Positions 21,674 through 29,913 of a DNA stretch of 33,659 nucleotides are shown here, piece by piece. The notes under the pieces were generated by a model. The model saw nothing but the letters and a program-made list of their open reading frames with translations, made no database searches and was not told the DNA's origin. The translations under genes and the position numbers were made by a program. The stretch comes from a virus: positions 1 to 33,659 of IMG/VR virus record IMGVR_UViG_3300048582_000096; one strand, 5' to 3'. Position 1 is the first letter of the stretch, and the number at the start of each line of letters is the position of its first letter.

Positions 21674-23538
21674 TATCTTCTACCGTTAAATTTTTCTGCT
21701 CTATTAAATACTATTACTAAATCTTGCCCCCTTAATTTTACGTCTGGTATCATTACTGAACTTGTATTGCTTTGCTTTGATAAACGACCAATATTTTGAT
21801 TTGTAATTACGTTGCTACCGGTAGGTAGATTTACTAACTCTGGACCGCGTTCGCCTACAACCGCTAAACCTCCTTTAAAGTTAGTTACACCATTTGCAAA
21901 ACCGGGTATTTTATAATCAGAACTACCTCCTCCACCATTTGCAATATTTGCAGCCGCACCTTTAACAAAAGATCCTAATGCTACTAAAGCAACGCCTGCC
22001 GCAATAGCTATTGGACCTGATAAACTTGTTAATGCTTTTTTAATACCTTCAACAGCAATTCCTGTACCTATGGCTAATTGCCCTAATTGAACAGCTATGT
22101 TGCCAAAACTACCTAACAAAACACTACCTAATTGACCTATTACATTACCGCCATTTGCAATGCCATTGCCTATTACCGAAGCTAATCCGCTAAATGTTTC
22201 TGCTATTCCTCCATTTATTATAGAGTTTGCGGAGTCATTAAATCTTTGTAAAGATTGAATGGCTTGTAATTCAGCATCAGAAATAACATTATTAAACTCT
22301 AAAACTGGCTTAACTTTAATACCTAATCTTACTTCAGGTGTTTTAGTTTTATCTACTAATTCTTGAATATTAAAAAGTCCTAAAGTATCAAAAGTAAATT
22401 CTGGCTTAATGGCGTTTAAAGTTCTTTCTATTTTAGATTTAATATCTTTTTCAGCATTTGGCTTTATATCAAAAAGACTATCTACACCTACATTAGCTGT
22501 GATTTTATCTATTTGTTCAATTAATTTTAATTGTTTTTCAGTTGCTTTATTATTATCAGTTGCTAATGCAAATATTTTAGCGTCTGATTCTGCAATTTTT
22601 TCTTTTAATTTTGATGCCCTTTGAACGTCTGAAACGTTTGTAGATACACCGCCAGTTGAACCAGATGCAAAGGTTGCGTTTGCTAAATTATTAGCTTTTG
22701 TTAAATCCTTTAATAACTTTTGATTGTTAATTCTCTCATCAATAATTTTTTGCTCATTTTCTAAACGCCTGCTTGCTAATTCTGCAATTTTATTTTCGGC
22801 CGCCCTTGCTTGTGCAACTTGTATTAATGATGATTTTAACCTACTATAAGCTTCGCTTCCTTTGTCGGTTAAAACTTGCTCATTTGTTAAATTAGCAAAG
22901 TATTGAGGATATTTACTTTGTAATTCATCAACTGCTTTATTTCTTTCAGATAATGATAATGTAGTGTTTTGTGTTGCCCTAAATAGAGTATCTAAAGAAG
23001 CAATCTCTTTTTGTGCATCTTGCGCTCCAGTCAATAAAGTGCCTCTAACAGTTTCTAAGGTTGCCTTATAATTTTCTGTTGACTTAGATAATTCATCTGT
23101 TGACTTTTTAGCTTTTTGTTGAAACTGTTGATAAAACAATATACCAGCACTTACAACGCTTAAAGCAATACCTAAACCAGCAGGTCCAATCAAAGACCCA
23201 CCTAAAGCCTTTAAAGCTCCACCAGTTGAGCCTGTTTCAGATTTTAACCTTTGAAAACTATCTAATAAAGGATTTAAGTTGTTTTGAATACCAATAAAAC
23301 CAAATGGAGCATCTTGCGCAACTCTACCTAAATCTGTTAATGCTAAAGCAGCTCTATCGCTACCTTTTTTAAAGTTGCCTAGAGATTGACCGCCATTTAA
23401 AGCGGCTCTGTCTAATTGCGCTAAATTCTTAGATGCTGTATTTGAGAAAGAAGATAATTCTTTTTGTGCGGATATTAAACCTGTTGTTAGCGCCTTGGTG
23501 TCTGCACCTATTTCTACTGATAATTGAGGATTAGCCAT
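21673..23538 (-). CDS. Tail tape measure protein
   Basis: 621 residues. The N-terminal KALTTGLISAQKELSSFSNT is the usual helical tape-measure start. Alanine/glutamine-rich helices with hydrophobic stretches follow: LIGPAGLGIALSVVSAGILF near 114-134 and IAIAAGVALVALGSFV near the C-terminus. The position after the frameshifted chaperone pair is diagnostic. By tape-measure logic the short length suggests a short tail, of the order of 90 nm. It overlaps the chaperone extension by 8 bases. Confidence 0.88.
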   Translation of the reverse strand: MANPQLSVEIGADTKALTTGLISAQKELSSFSNTASKNLAQLDRAALNGGQSLGNFKKGSDRAALALTDLGRVAQDAPFGFIGIQNNLNPLLDSFQRLKSETGSTGGALKALGGSLIGPAGLGIALSVVSAGILFYQQFQQKAKKSTDELSKSTENYKATLETVRGTLLTGAQDAQKEIASLDTLFRATQNTTLSLSERNKAVDELQSKYPQYFANLTNEQVLTDKGSEAYSRLKSSLIQVAQARAAENKIAELASRRLENEQKIIDERINNQKLLKDLTKANNLANATFASGSTGGVSTNVSDVQRASKLKEKIAESDAKIFALATDNNKATEKQLKLIEQIDKITANVGVDSLFDIKPNAEKDIKSKIERTLNAIKPEFTFDTLGLFNIQELVDKTKTPEVRLGIKVKPVLEFNNVISDAELQAIQSLQRFNDSANSIINGGIAETFSGLASVIGNGIANGGNVIGQLGSVLLGSFGNIAVQLGQLAIGTGIAVEGIKKALTSLSGPIAIAAGVALVALGSFVKGAAANIANGGGGSSDYKIPGFANGVTNFKGGLAVVGERGPELVNLPTGSNVITNQNIGRLSKQSNTSSVMIPDVKLRGQDLVIVFNRAEKFNGRR

Positions 23539-24255
23539 TTAGTTTTTGTTTTTTAATGTTTCTAAATTTATTATCAATAGCATTTATTTGTTCGGGTGTT
23601 ATTGCTCTAGTCTTTGTTTTTTCATTTGGTAATGGCATGAATAAGCTTTCATTTTTAGGGAACTTTTTAGGGTCTGCAAATGATTGAGCTATTAAATACC
23701 ATGTCTTTCTATTGGTTTTAAAATCGTCTATTTCTTTTTTGTTATGACCAATCAAATAAAGACAGTAATCTCTTTCAGTCATGCAATAAAACACCTTAGC
23801 GGGTATCTTTAAATAACCTATTGCGTATGCTTCAGCTTCGAACGGGTCTGTTTCTTTTTTTTTTCGTTTGAATCGTTTAAATTTAAAGCTTTTAATGTTT
23901 CTTGCGTAGCTTTAGAACTTTCAAAAGCATTCATTACAATTTGATATAATTCATTATCAAAGTTTAATTGCTCAGCAACCTCATAAGCTTGTTCAAATGT
24001 GGGAAACATCTCATCTTTTAAATCGGCATAGTTACACATGCCCCCATAAACGATATAAGTAAACAACTTAAAACTATCATTAGTTATTAAAGCTTTTACA
24101 TCCTCATCGTTTAAATCAGGGTTATTAGCTTTGATAATTTCTATTTGCTTTAAGTTATTAGCTAAAACTTTTGATTGATAAATAGAAACAGAGCGCATTC
24201 CAAATAAGAATGACACCCTATTTCCATTTAAATCTATATGACAGATACCATTCAT
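23531..24255 (-). CDS. Tail assembly chaperone GT, made by -1 frameshift
   Basis: The 241-residue product forms if ribosomes slip back one base in the ten-A run at 23864-23855. After the shift the frame reads ETDPFEAEAYAIGYLKIPAK, then VFYCMTERDYCLYL, continuing to the stop at 23531. The extension frame has protein-like sequence upstream of any plausible start (a GTG at 23792-23794 is the only candidate before ATG), so it is not an independent gene. This matches the gpG/gpGT pair of lambda-like tails, which fold and feed the tape measure during tail assembly. Placed exactly between the tube and tape measure genes. Confidence 0.82.
23818..24255 (-). CDS. Tail assembly chaperone G, unshifted product
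   Basis: 145 residues. Helical protein beginning MNGICHIDLNGNRVSFLFGM; the zero frame ends EKKKKQTRSKLKHTQ shortly after the A run. Length, position after the major tail protein and the slippery run identify the G-type chaperone. Most ribosomes should make this form and a minority the longer GT form. Confidence 0.82.
   Translation of the reverse strand: MNGICHIDLNGNRVSFLFGMRSVSIYQSKVLANNLKQIEIIKANNPDLNDEDVKALITNDSFKLFTYIVYGGMCNYADLKDEMFPTFEQAYEVAEQLNFDNELYQIVMNAFESSKATQETLKALNLNDSNEKKKKQTRSKLKHTQ
23855..23865 (-). promoter_or_regulatory. -1 ribosomal frameshift site
   Basis: The minus strand has G followed by ten A then G. In zero frame it reads GAA AAA AAA AAG, so A-AAA-AAA/G satisfies the X-XXY-YYZ slippery pattern. 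A -1 slip joins the two chaperone frames. Confidence 0.8.
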
Positions 24256-24258
24256 GTA

Positions 24259-24735
24259 TTAAGGACCTACTGCTAAAGTTGCTTTTGTACCTACCGCACC
24301 AATGCCGGTAATAGTTGCGCTAAATGTAGCAATAGCATCGTTGCCATTAGATTTAGAAAAACTATCGATACGACCTAAACCGTAAACAACTGAATCTTGG
24401 TTTGCATCAAATTGAAATGCCCAAAATACAGTTTTATCTAACCATAATTGCTGTAATTCTTCACCGCTTAATCTACCAGCTAAACCAGCCGCTTTTAAAT
24501 GCTCGGAGTTTAAATCCATTGACCAGCCTATTTTAGATGCAATAGATTCAATAAAGCCACTTGAACACTTACCAGCCGATTCAATGGTGTTTGTATCGCC
24601 AGCAAATGAGTTATCAGTTAAACAAGCAACTAATTCAGCGTTATCAGTTGTTACCGCATTTAAAGCTGTTGTAATTGGGGTTGTGGTGTCAATATAAAGT
24701 AATACATCGGTACCGTTTACAAATTCTTCTGCCAT
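24259..24735 (-). CDS. Major tail (tube) protein
   Basis: 158 residues, beta-rich. Opens EEFVNGTDVLLYIDTTTPIT; contains SIASKIGWSMDLNSEHLKAA and ends with ATFSATITGIGAVGTKATLA. The GWS-D pattern with a final strand-rich ATFSATITG segment is characteristic of TP901-1/phage_tail_2-type tube proteins. It lies right before the chaperone genes, as in most siphophages. It polymerises into the tail tube around the tape measure. Confidence 0.82.
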   Translation of the reverse strand: MAEEFVNGTDVLLYIDTTTPITTALNAVTTDNAELVACLTDNSFAGDTNTIESAGKCSSGFIESIASKIGWSMDLNSEHLKAAGLAGRLSGEELQQLWLDKTVFWAFQFDANQDSVVYGLGRIDSFSKSNGNDAIATFSATITGIGAVGTKATLAVGP

Positions 24736-24777
24736 TTTTTTTATTTTTTAGTAAAAGTAATAAAAATTAAATTGTGT

Positions 24778-25026
24778 TTATATATTTTTCTCTTTGCCAA
24801 TCAATTTTTCTTTTGATTTGCCAGCAACATTTTTTCGGGTACGGGAATTTTTGTTCGGCTTCGAGCTTTTTTTTTCTAAATCTTTAGTTTCTATTATAGG
24901 TAATTCAGTATCAACCGACCTATCAATTACGCCAATAGACTTTAAATAAATAGCTGTTCTAACAGATACATTAATATCTGTAAATGCTTTTGCACCTGAC
25001 CAATCTTGGATAAGTTTAACTATCAT
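24778..25026 (-). CDS. Small basic tail-region protein
   Basis: 82 residues. The folded-looking first half (VKLIQDWSGAKAFTDINVSV) is followed by a lysine-rich tail (SKPNKNSRTRKNVAGKSKEK) likely to be disordered. It overlaps the tail terminator gene by 4 bases. It resembles the small protein downstream of the connector (26665-26835) in layout: a short domain binding membrane or partner, then a charged tail. No family recognised. Confidence 0.6.
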   Translation of the reverse strand: MIVKLIQDWSGAKAFTDINVSVRTAIYLKSIGVIDRSVDTELPIIETKDLEKKSSKPNKNSRTRKNVAGKSKEKLIGKEKNI

Positions 25027-25445
25027 AATTTCTCACTAATTAAAAATCTATATCTTACTAATTGCCTATAAACATTTTCAGTATCGTTTAAGTTATTTAA
25101 GGTTGTCGAACTTTCTAAGTCCTTACTAATGATTTGAAAATTATCAATAGAAACTACATTCATTGATTTGATAACAGTTTCTTCAATATCGTTAACCTGC
25201 TCTTTATCTCCCGAATTGCCTACACCCGAAAAACGGGTAACAATATCTAATAAAATAGTTGCATCCCAAATTGAACTGCATTTATTGTTTTTATTCTCTA
25301 CTTTTGTTTGAGTAGATAGAATGATATAATTTTGAATATTAGTTGTTGTAGGTATTCTTTCATCATAAATATTAGTATATGATTCAGTAGCCAAAGCATC
25401 TATTACAGCCTTTCTAATCCATTTATCAGGGTTTATTGTGTTCAT
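25023..25445 (-). CDS. Tail terminator/completion protein (DUF3168-like)
   Basis: 140 residues. Begins NTINPDKWIRKAVIDALATE, then a strand YIILSTQTKVENKNNK and ATILLDIVTRF, ending with ENVYRQLVRYRFLI. Length and alpha/beta pattern fit gpU/gp11-type tail terminators. The order connector, closure, HK97 gp10, terminator, tube is standard. It caps the tail tube and joins it to the head. Confidence 0.7.
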   Translation of the reverse strand: MNTINPDKWIRKAVIDALATESYTNIYDERIPTTTNIQNYIILSTQTKVENKNNKCSSIWDATILLDIVTRFSGVGNSGDKEQVNDIEETVIKSMNVVSIDNFQIISKDLESSTTLNNLNDTENVYRQLVRYRFLISEKL

Positions 25446-25867
25446 TATTGATTAGCTAATTTAGTTAATAATGCTTCTAAATCTTTAACATATTGCGCCC
25501 TACCTTTTACAAATGCTGGGTATAAAAACGGTTGAGGTTTTAAGTTTATTTGTCTTATGCCTTTGCCTTTAAATTGGGCTGCAATAGATTCTAATTCTTT
25601 TGGTACGCTTACTAATCCACCCGTTCCAAACTCTTGATATGCAGCATATGGTGCATTTGCTGCAATTCTAGATGTAAAACCGTTGTTTACTATATCTGCG
25701 TTTATAGATTGCCTTAAAGTGCCGTTATCAACTGGAGAAAGCGTTTTTGCATCGGCTGCAATTTCTTCACCAGTTGCGGATGTAATTGCTTTAATTCCGT
25801 TTTCAGCTTTTACACCGTAAGCTTTTAAGCTATTTAAAACTTTGTCTAATCCTTTAACTTGCGCCAT
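25445..25867 (-). CDS. HK97 gp10-like tail completion protein
   Basis: 140 residues. The motif LSPVDNGTLRQSINADI (62-78) followed by ANAPYAAYQEFGTGG (90-104) is the HK97 gp10 family signature. The C-terminus has QPFLYPAF, also typical. Acts at the neck or tail end of the virion during joining. Overlaps the closure gene by 14 bases. Confidence 0.85.
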   Translation of the reverse strand: MAQVKGLDKVLNSLKAYGVKAENGIKAITSATGEEIAADAKTLSPVDNGTLRQSINADIVNNGFTSRIAANAPYAAYQEFGTGGLVSVPKELESIAAQFKGKGIRQINLKPQPFLYPAFVKGRAQYVKDLEALLTKLANQ

Positions 25868-26195
25868 ATTCTTTAGTACAAAATAAATCTACATATCTAT
25901 TAGCAGCATCAACTAAAACAACTGATTTAATAATATACTTTTCATTTTTATAAAGTATATAAATATCTTTTGCATTGTAATCAAAATCTAATCTATACCT
26001 TAATGAAAACTTAAACAAACCCTCGAATTGGTTTAAACCTATTTCAGTGTATTTAAATCCATTGTTTGCGTTTTCAATCTTAGACCATCCGGAAAACAAT
26101 AAATCATCGGTTAAAGTTACACCGCCAAACTCTGTTTTTGCCCCTGCTGTAACCTGATAAAATTCAATTCTTTTATTGTATTCTCTTGATAGCAT
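25854..26195 (-). CDS. Head closure/head-tail joining protein
   Basis: 113 residues, strand-rich. Opens NKRIEFYQVTAGAKTEFGGV, followed by LFSGWSKIENANNG and KDIYILYKNEKYIIKSV, a layout matching SPP1 gp16 / HK97 gp7-type joining proteins. Starts as TAATG overlapping the connector stop. Seals the capsid after packaging. Confidence 0.75.
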   Translation of the reverse strand: MLSREYNKRIEFYQVTAGAKTEFGGVTLTDDLLFSGWSKIENANNGFKYTEIGLNQFEGLFKFSLRYRLDFDYNAKDIYILYKNEKYIIKSVVLVDAANRYVDLFCTKEYGAS

Positions 26196-26662
26196 TACAC
26201 AAAACGTCTATAAGTGTCTAAAACTTGCATTACTGATATTGGGATTAGTGTGCTATTAACCTGCTTTTCGCTTTCATAATACCAAACCTTAATCATTTGC
26301 AAAACCGCTTGAATAAAGTCATCTGGTACTAAATCGGTATCTTCAAAACCTACATTTAAAACGTATGGATTATTTGATGCTAATTTATATGTAGTGTACA
26401 ACGGTCTAACTTCGCTGCTTATAGGTTCAACTGCAACCGAATTAATCGGGAACTCATAAACACGCAAAGCAAAGCACTCAGGATATTTAGTAATATTTTT
26501 AGGCTTAAAAACATAGTTAGTAAATCTTTCAATAAACAAAAAAGCACCGTTTATCATGCTTGTTATTTCGGCATCATCTTCGGTTAAATTATCATCTATT
26601 CTTAAATAGATTTTAGCTCGCTCTAAGCTTATGATGTCGGTGTAATTTGTTATTGTGGCCAT
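26195..26662 (-). CDS. Head-tail connector (gp6-like) protein
   Basis: 155 residues, mainly helical. Contains ISLERAKIYLRIDDNLTEDD, then AEITSMINGAFLFIERFTNY, and FIQAVLQMIKVWYYE, the typical pattern of HK97 gp6 / phage_gp6 adaptor proteins (LxxvKxxLriddd...E...i..mi.aA...iE..t). It binds below the portal to extend the neck. Confidence 0.85.
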   Translation of the reverse strand: MATITNYTDIISLERAKIYLRIDDNLTEDDAEITSMINGAFLFIERFTNYVFKPKNITKYPECFALRVYEFPINSVAVEPISSEVRPLYTTYKLASNNPYVLNVGFEDTDLVPDDFIQAVLQMIKVWYYESEKQVNSTLIPISVMQVLDTYRRFV

Positions 26663-26664
26663 TA

Positions 26665-26835
26665 CTACTTAGTTTCTAGTTTGTCTTTTTTAGGCTTAGT
26701 TTCAATCTTTACAAACTCGGCAAAACCTTGTTTTACAATTGCTTCGTTTTGTTCTTTACCAAAATCTAAAACCTCACCTACTTTAATAATACGACTTTCG
26801 CTATTAAAATATGATTGCTTTATGTATTTTATCAT
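26665..26835 (-). CDS. Small protein after the capsid terminator
   Basis: 56 residues: MIKYIKQSYFNSESRIIKVG, EVLDFGKEQNEAIVKQGFAEFV and a lysine-rich tail KPKKDKLETK. It resembles the short phage head proteins whose strand motif ends with gxGfAefv. It starts 4 bases after a -7 element and lies beyond a terminator that separates it from the capsid gene, so it may begin its own transcript for neck genes. Confidence 0.6.
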   Translation of the reverse strand: MIKYIKQSYFNSESRIIKVGEVLDFGKEQNEAIVKQGFAEFVKIETKPKKDKLETK

Positions 26836-26839
26836 AAGT

Positions 26840-26867
26840 CAAATATAAATAAAAAAATCCTTACCAA
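26840..26867 (-). promoter_or_regulatory. Promoter for the neck/tail genes, overlapping a terminator loop
   Basis: Minus strand: TTG (26867-26865), 17 bases, TATATTTG (26847-26840), then ACTT and ATG. Full consensus. The TTG lies in the loop of the terminator just downstream of the capsid gene, so termination and re-initiation are packed into about 50 bases. Confidence 0.6.
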
Positions 26868-26886
26868 ACTAATGATAAGGATTTTA
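26848..26886 (-). terminator. Terminator after the capsid gene
   Basis: AAAATCCTTA (26854-26863) pairs perfectly with TAAGGATTTT (26876-26885) around a 12-base loop. On the minus strand the stem is followed by a T run (26857-26851). It stands about 20 bases after the capsid stop and would raise capsid mRNA relative to downstream genes. Confidence 0.75.
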
Positions 26887-26906
26887 TAAAATTATTTAAC
26901 TTAATA

Positions 26907-28058
26907 CTAAGCTGTTGCAGTGAAATCACCGTAAACCAAAGCTAATGGTTGTTCTACTGCTAAAGCAACTTGTGCTTCTATTCTTGCAGTTATTTGGTTT
27001 TTAACAAAGTTAGTACCTTCTTGCTCTGAAAACTCTAAAGATAAGCCTTCAGTAACAATCTTATTTACTCTTGACCAATCACCTACATAATACTTATTAG
27101 CTGGTAACCATGTTGCTTTAAACAACTGAACACCGGCAACTCTTAAAACGCCACCCTCGTAAGTTGTAGCTGCTGCTAAATCGTCTTTAGCTAATTTTAA
27201 GATAGATAAGTAATCAGTAGGTCTAACTACAATTCCGTTAATGTTGTAATCGGCATCTTCTAATTTGCCAATTTCATTAATTAACATTTTTTCTTTGGTA
27301 ACTGCACCTGTAATAGTTTCAGTTGAAGCTGTTGCCGTTGCCGCTAATACAGCTTGGAAAGAAGCGTTTTCTGCCTTAGCATAATCACGTCTTAAAGCAT
27401 TAGGAACAAAAGAAGTTAAGAAAGGTAAGTTGTTAGCCATCTTCTTTGAGTAACGAGTAAAACCAGCTATAAAGTCGGTGTTTACGTCTATCATTGCTAA
27501 ATCGTAATCCTTTTGATTCTTGGTTGATCCTTCTGTTTGCGCTCCAATAGAACCCTCTCCTCCTGTTTCACGTGGGAAAGTGTAAGTACCTCCGCTAATG
27601 TTTACAACACCAACTAAGTCAGAAACGTTAACTTTTTGATTAGGAATCATAACAACATCAAAGTTGTAGTCTTTTGGTTGCGCTCCAGTTAAATTAACCG
27701 AAAGGCTCATATCACCAACTGCTTTTACTTCAATCTTTGAAGATTTGCCCACTCTCACCTCTTTTAACTCGTGAAAATTTTCCTCAATGTGCTTAACGAT
27801 TAACTCGTTTGCAGTAGTCACTTTCTTTTCGGTTTTAGATGCTTTCAACTTAACGTCTAAAGCATCGATGTGCTTTTGAGATTCTTCTAACTTAGCTTCT
27901 AAAGCTTCTTTTACTGATTTAATTTCATCAGCAAATAAACCTTTTGCTTTTGATTCAAACTCTGCAATTTTTACAGTAATGTTTTCCACACTCTTTTTTT
28001 CTAAAGCGGCTTCTAATCCTTGTTTTAACTCCGCTAATTGTAATTCTAAATTGTCCAT
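26907..28058 (-). CDS. Major capsid protein, HK97 fold
   Basis: 383 residues. Residues 1-100 are a charged coiled coil (LELQLAELKQGLEAALEKKS and so on), the scaffold-like delta domain removed by the protease. The remainder has the HK97-type order: LSVNLTGAQPKDYNFDVVMI, the segment VGVVNISGGTYTFPRE, the spine-helix region around YAKAENASFQAVLAA, and IVVRPTDYLSILKLAKD with GVQLFKATWLPANKYYVGDW near the end. Follows the protease directly. Forms the icosahedral shell. Confidence 0.9.
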   Translation of the reverse strand: MDNLELQLAELKQGLEAALEKKSVENITVKIAEFESKAKGLFADEIKSVKEALEAKLEESQKHIDALDVKLKASKTEKKVTTANELIVKHIEENFHELKEVRVGKSSKIEVKAVGDMSLSVNLTGAQPKDYNFDVVMIPNQKVNVSDLVGVVNISGGTYTFPRETGGEGSIGAQTEGSTKNQKDYDLAMIDVNTDFIAGFTRYSKKMANNLPFLTSFVPNALRRDYAKAENASFQAVLAATATASTETITGAVTKEKMLINEIGKLEDADYNINGIVVRPTDYLSILKLAKDDLAAATTYEGGVLRVAGVQLFKATWLPANKYYVGDWSRVNKIVTEGLSLEFSEQEGTNFVKNQITARIEAQVALAVEQPLALVYGDFTATA

Positions 28059-28769
28059 TTAATTTAATTCTAATTTTTTAGTGAATGATTTAATTATTTC
28101 TATTTGCTTTAGCGGCTCTAAATTTTGCGGAGTGCCATCAATTGGCGGCTCTTTTTCGAGTGCTTCCTTTTTGCCTAATTCATAAGAATAAGTTTGTAAT
28201 TGTTTCAAACTTAATTCTAATTGTAAAAACATATCATCAGTAACATTGCCATTACGGATAAATGATGTTATCTTACTTATTTGATCGTTACACTTTTGTA
28301 AAGTCATTGATTTAAATCCGGTAAACTTAGCATTGGGATTCATTGCAACTGTTACATTTGAACCCTCTGCAAGCCTTATTTCTTGTAAATATCTTACACC
28401 TGATTTATTTTCTTTTTTAACCGCCTGAAAACCTATTGATTGCTCTGTTAATACTCCAGCATCATAAAGTTTTAAAACGTCCATTGAATAAGAAACGCCA
28501 TCAATCATTTTAGCTTCAAAATATAATCCTTTTTCATCTTGCTTTAATTCGCTAAACTTATTGTGCGGCTGCTTAAAATCATGTTGATTAAGAAAAAAGA
28601 TGTTATTCTTATTTTCTTGTAAGGTTTTCGTAAAAGCACCTTTTACAATAACATCATCCCCGTAGTCTTTACTATCAAAATGAGCTAAATAACCTGTTAT
28701 AGTTCTATCAGTTAATGAAACATCATTAACTGAGCCTATATTGTCTTTTTCTTCTAATAGACCAATCAT
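28059..28769 (-). CDS. Prohead maturation protease (HK97/S78 type)
   Basis: 236 residues from ATG 28767-28769. An upstream in-frame start at 28799 is possible but would lie upstream of, and run through, the -7 element at 28775-28782, so the shorter form is preferred. Catalytic signature: NQHDF with H63 and TEQSIGFQAV with S111, preceded by ITGYLAHFDSKDYGDDVIVK GAF, the usual prohead protease opening. The C-terminal part is a charged helical tail. It cuts the capsid scaffold domain inside the prohead. Confidence 0.88.
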   Translation of the reverse strand: MIGLLEEKDNIGSVNDVSLTDRTITGYLAHFDSKDYGDDVIVKGAFTKTLQENKNNIFFLNQHDFKQPHNKFSELKQDEKGLYFEAKMIDGVSYSMDVLKLYDAGVLTEQSIGFQAVKKENKSGVRYLQEIRLAEGSNVTVAMNPNAKFTGFKSMTLQKCNDQISKITSFIRNGNVTDDMFLQLELSLKQLQTYSYELGKKEALEKEPPIDGTPQNLEPLKQIEIIKSFTKKLELN

Positions 28770-28774
28770 GTTAA

Positions 28775-28807
28775 CAAAAGTAATAATAATGTTACACAAT
28801 TATGCAA
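28775..28807 (-). promoter_or_regulatory. Promoter for protease and capsid
   Basis: Minus strand: TTG (28807-28805), 22 bases, TACTTTTG (28782-28775), then TTAAC and ATG. It provides high local expression of protease and capsid and lies back to back with the plus-strand small gene pair. Confidence 0.55.
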
Positions 28808-28830
28808 ATATTTTTATAGATATTTGATTT

Positions 28831-28929
28831 ATGGAAATTATAGAAATAATTAAAGATTTGCCAGTAGCTGGTAAAATCATTTTAACAGTAGTGTTTATAG
28901 GTATTGTTTTAGGATTTATTTTTTTATGA
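28831..28929 (+). CDS. Plus-strand membrane micropeptide
   Basis: 32 residues: MEIIEIIKDLPVAGKIILTV continuing as a hydrophobic helix to GFIFL. It opposes all its neighbours. A near-consensus -7 element, GATATTTG (28819-28826), lies 4 bases before its ATG, the same start-proximal layout as on the other strand. The stop overlaps the next start (ATGA). Looks like part of a small inserted unit (moron). Confidence 0.5.
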   Translation: MEIIEIIKDLPVAGKIILTVVFIGIVLGFIFL

Positions 28930-29126
28930 TGCAAAGAATAAAATTAGCTTTTAAGATATTATTTTGTAAAAGTTACTTTATTAGTGACGGTAATACGTAT
29001 TCTATTTACAATATGAATACTACGCAAGCAAACGGATTAATTAAAGTTTTATCAGATTTAAGCGAAGACGCTATCAATCAAGAAATAGTTTTGCAAGAAG
29101 TTAAAGAAATATTAAATTCCCATTAG
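28926..29126 (+). CDS. Plus-strand small protein of the inserted pair
   Basis: 66 residues (two ATG codons in tandem at the start). The N-terminus is basic/hydrophobic (QRIKLAFKILFCKSYFI), followed by SDGNTYSIYNMNTTQANGLI and a helical acidic end INQEIVLQEVKEILNSH. Coupled to the upstream micropeptide by ATGA. Its last 26 bases overlap, tail to tail, the MuF-like gene. Unknown function; genes of this kind often modify the host during infection. Confidence 0.6.
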   Translation: MMQRIKLAFKILFCKSYFISDGNTYSIYNMNTTQANGLIKVLSDLSEDAINQEIVLQEVKEILNSH

Positions 29127-29913
29127 CATCACGCTTACCTCTAAACGCAACTGTACATCTGCAATTAATAACGTTACCGGCACTGCCTTTGGGGTCGCCT
29201 GGGTATTGCATTAAGTTTATTATACCTTTATTAGACCTCATTTCAAAAGCTTCGTCTTTGCCTACTTTTTTACCATTCATTCTTAAATGATTCCAATCTT
29301 CAGGATTGCCGTCCCTTGTTCGCTTATCTTGGGCGCTTATCCAAAACTTTTCAAGAACTACGCCAGCCTGATTAGCGGATTGAAAAGCACCTAAATTAGC
29401 GGCGGCAGTTGTTTCTGTCCTTGCTATTCTAGTTGCTATTATCCTTGTAAATCTCGGATCATTTATTTGAGTTCTTAAATATCTTTGCATCTCTTCTAAG
29501 CTGTAATTTTCACCTAATGCAAACTCAATGTATTTAGATATTTGTTTTATCATGTTATTGTTTACCGATGTGATACGATTAAATATATTTGACCTTATCC
29601 AATCAATAATAAACTTTTGAAACTCCTCATTAAATAAAGCACTTGAATAAGCCTTTAATGTTTTGTCTAAAGCTCTACCTATTCGATTACCATGCTTTAT
29701 GCCAATTGTAGTATAAAAGTCCCTATAAATTAATTCTAATCGTTTTACGTTAAAAGACTTTTGTATTTCAAACTTATAGTTGAAGTAATCAATATTATCC
29801 ACATCAATTTCGCTTATGCCTTGCTTTATAAACTTTCTAAAATGCCTATATCCAAACAATGTATATTGGTCATGCCATTTATGCCATTGATTTAAATAAT
29901 CTTCTCTATTCAT
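29101..29913 (-). CDS. MuF-like head morphogenesis protein
   Basis: 270 residues. The C-terminal half carries the Mu F domain signature: RIIATRIARTETTAAANLGA (157-176), then WISAQDKRTRDGNPEDWNHL and the final GDPKGSAGNVINCRCTVAF. The N-terminal 150 residues are helical (portal-proximal). It lies just after the portal gene, as is standard. A minor head protein probably inside the capsid near the portal; overlaps the portal gene by 8 bases. Confidence 0.9.
   Translation of the reverse strand: MNREDYLNQWHKWHDQYTLFGYRHFRKFIKQGISEIDVDNIDYFNYKFEIQKSFNVKRLELIYRDFYTTIGIKHGNRIGRALDKTLKAYSSALFNEEFQKFIIDWIRSNIFNRITSVNNNMIKQISKYIEFALGENYSLEEMQRYLRTQINDPRFTRIIATRIARTETTAAANLGAFQSANQAGVVLEKFWISAQDKRTRDGNPEDWNHLRMNGKKVGKDEAFEMRSNKGIINLMQYPGDPKGSAGNVINCRCTVAFRGKRDANGNLIFL

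Noticed and set aside
23531-23794. Separate 87-residue tail gene with a GTG start
   Set aside because: The frame has coding-like sequence upstream of GTG back to the slippery A run. Better read as the frameshift extension of the chaperone.
29795-29803. Perfect DnaA box TTATCCACA
   Set aside because: A single copy inside the MuF-like gene where the codons explain it. No cluster and no AT-rich unwinding region next to it.
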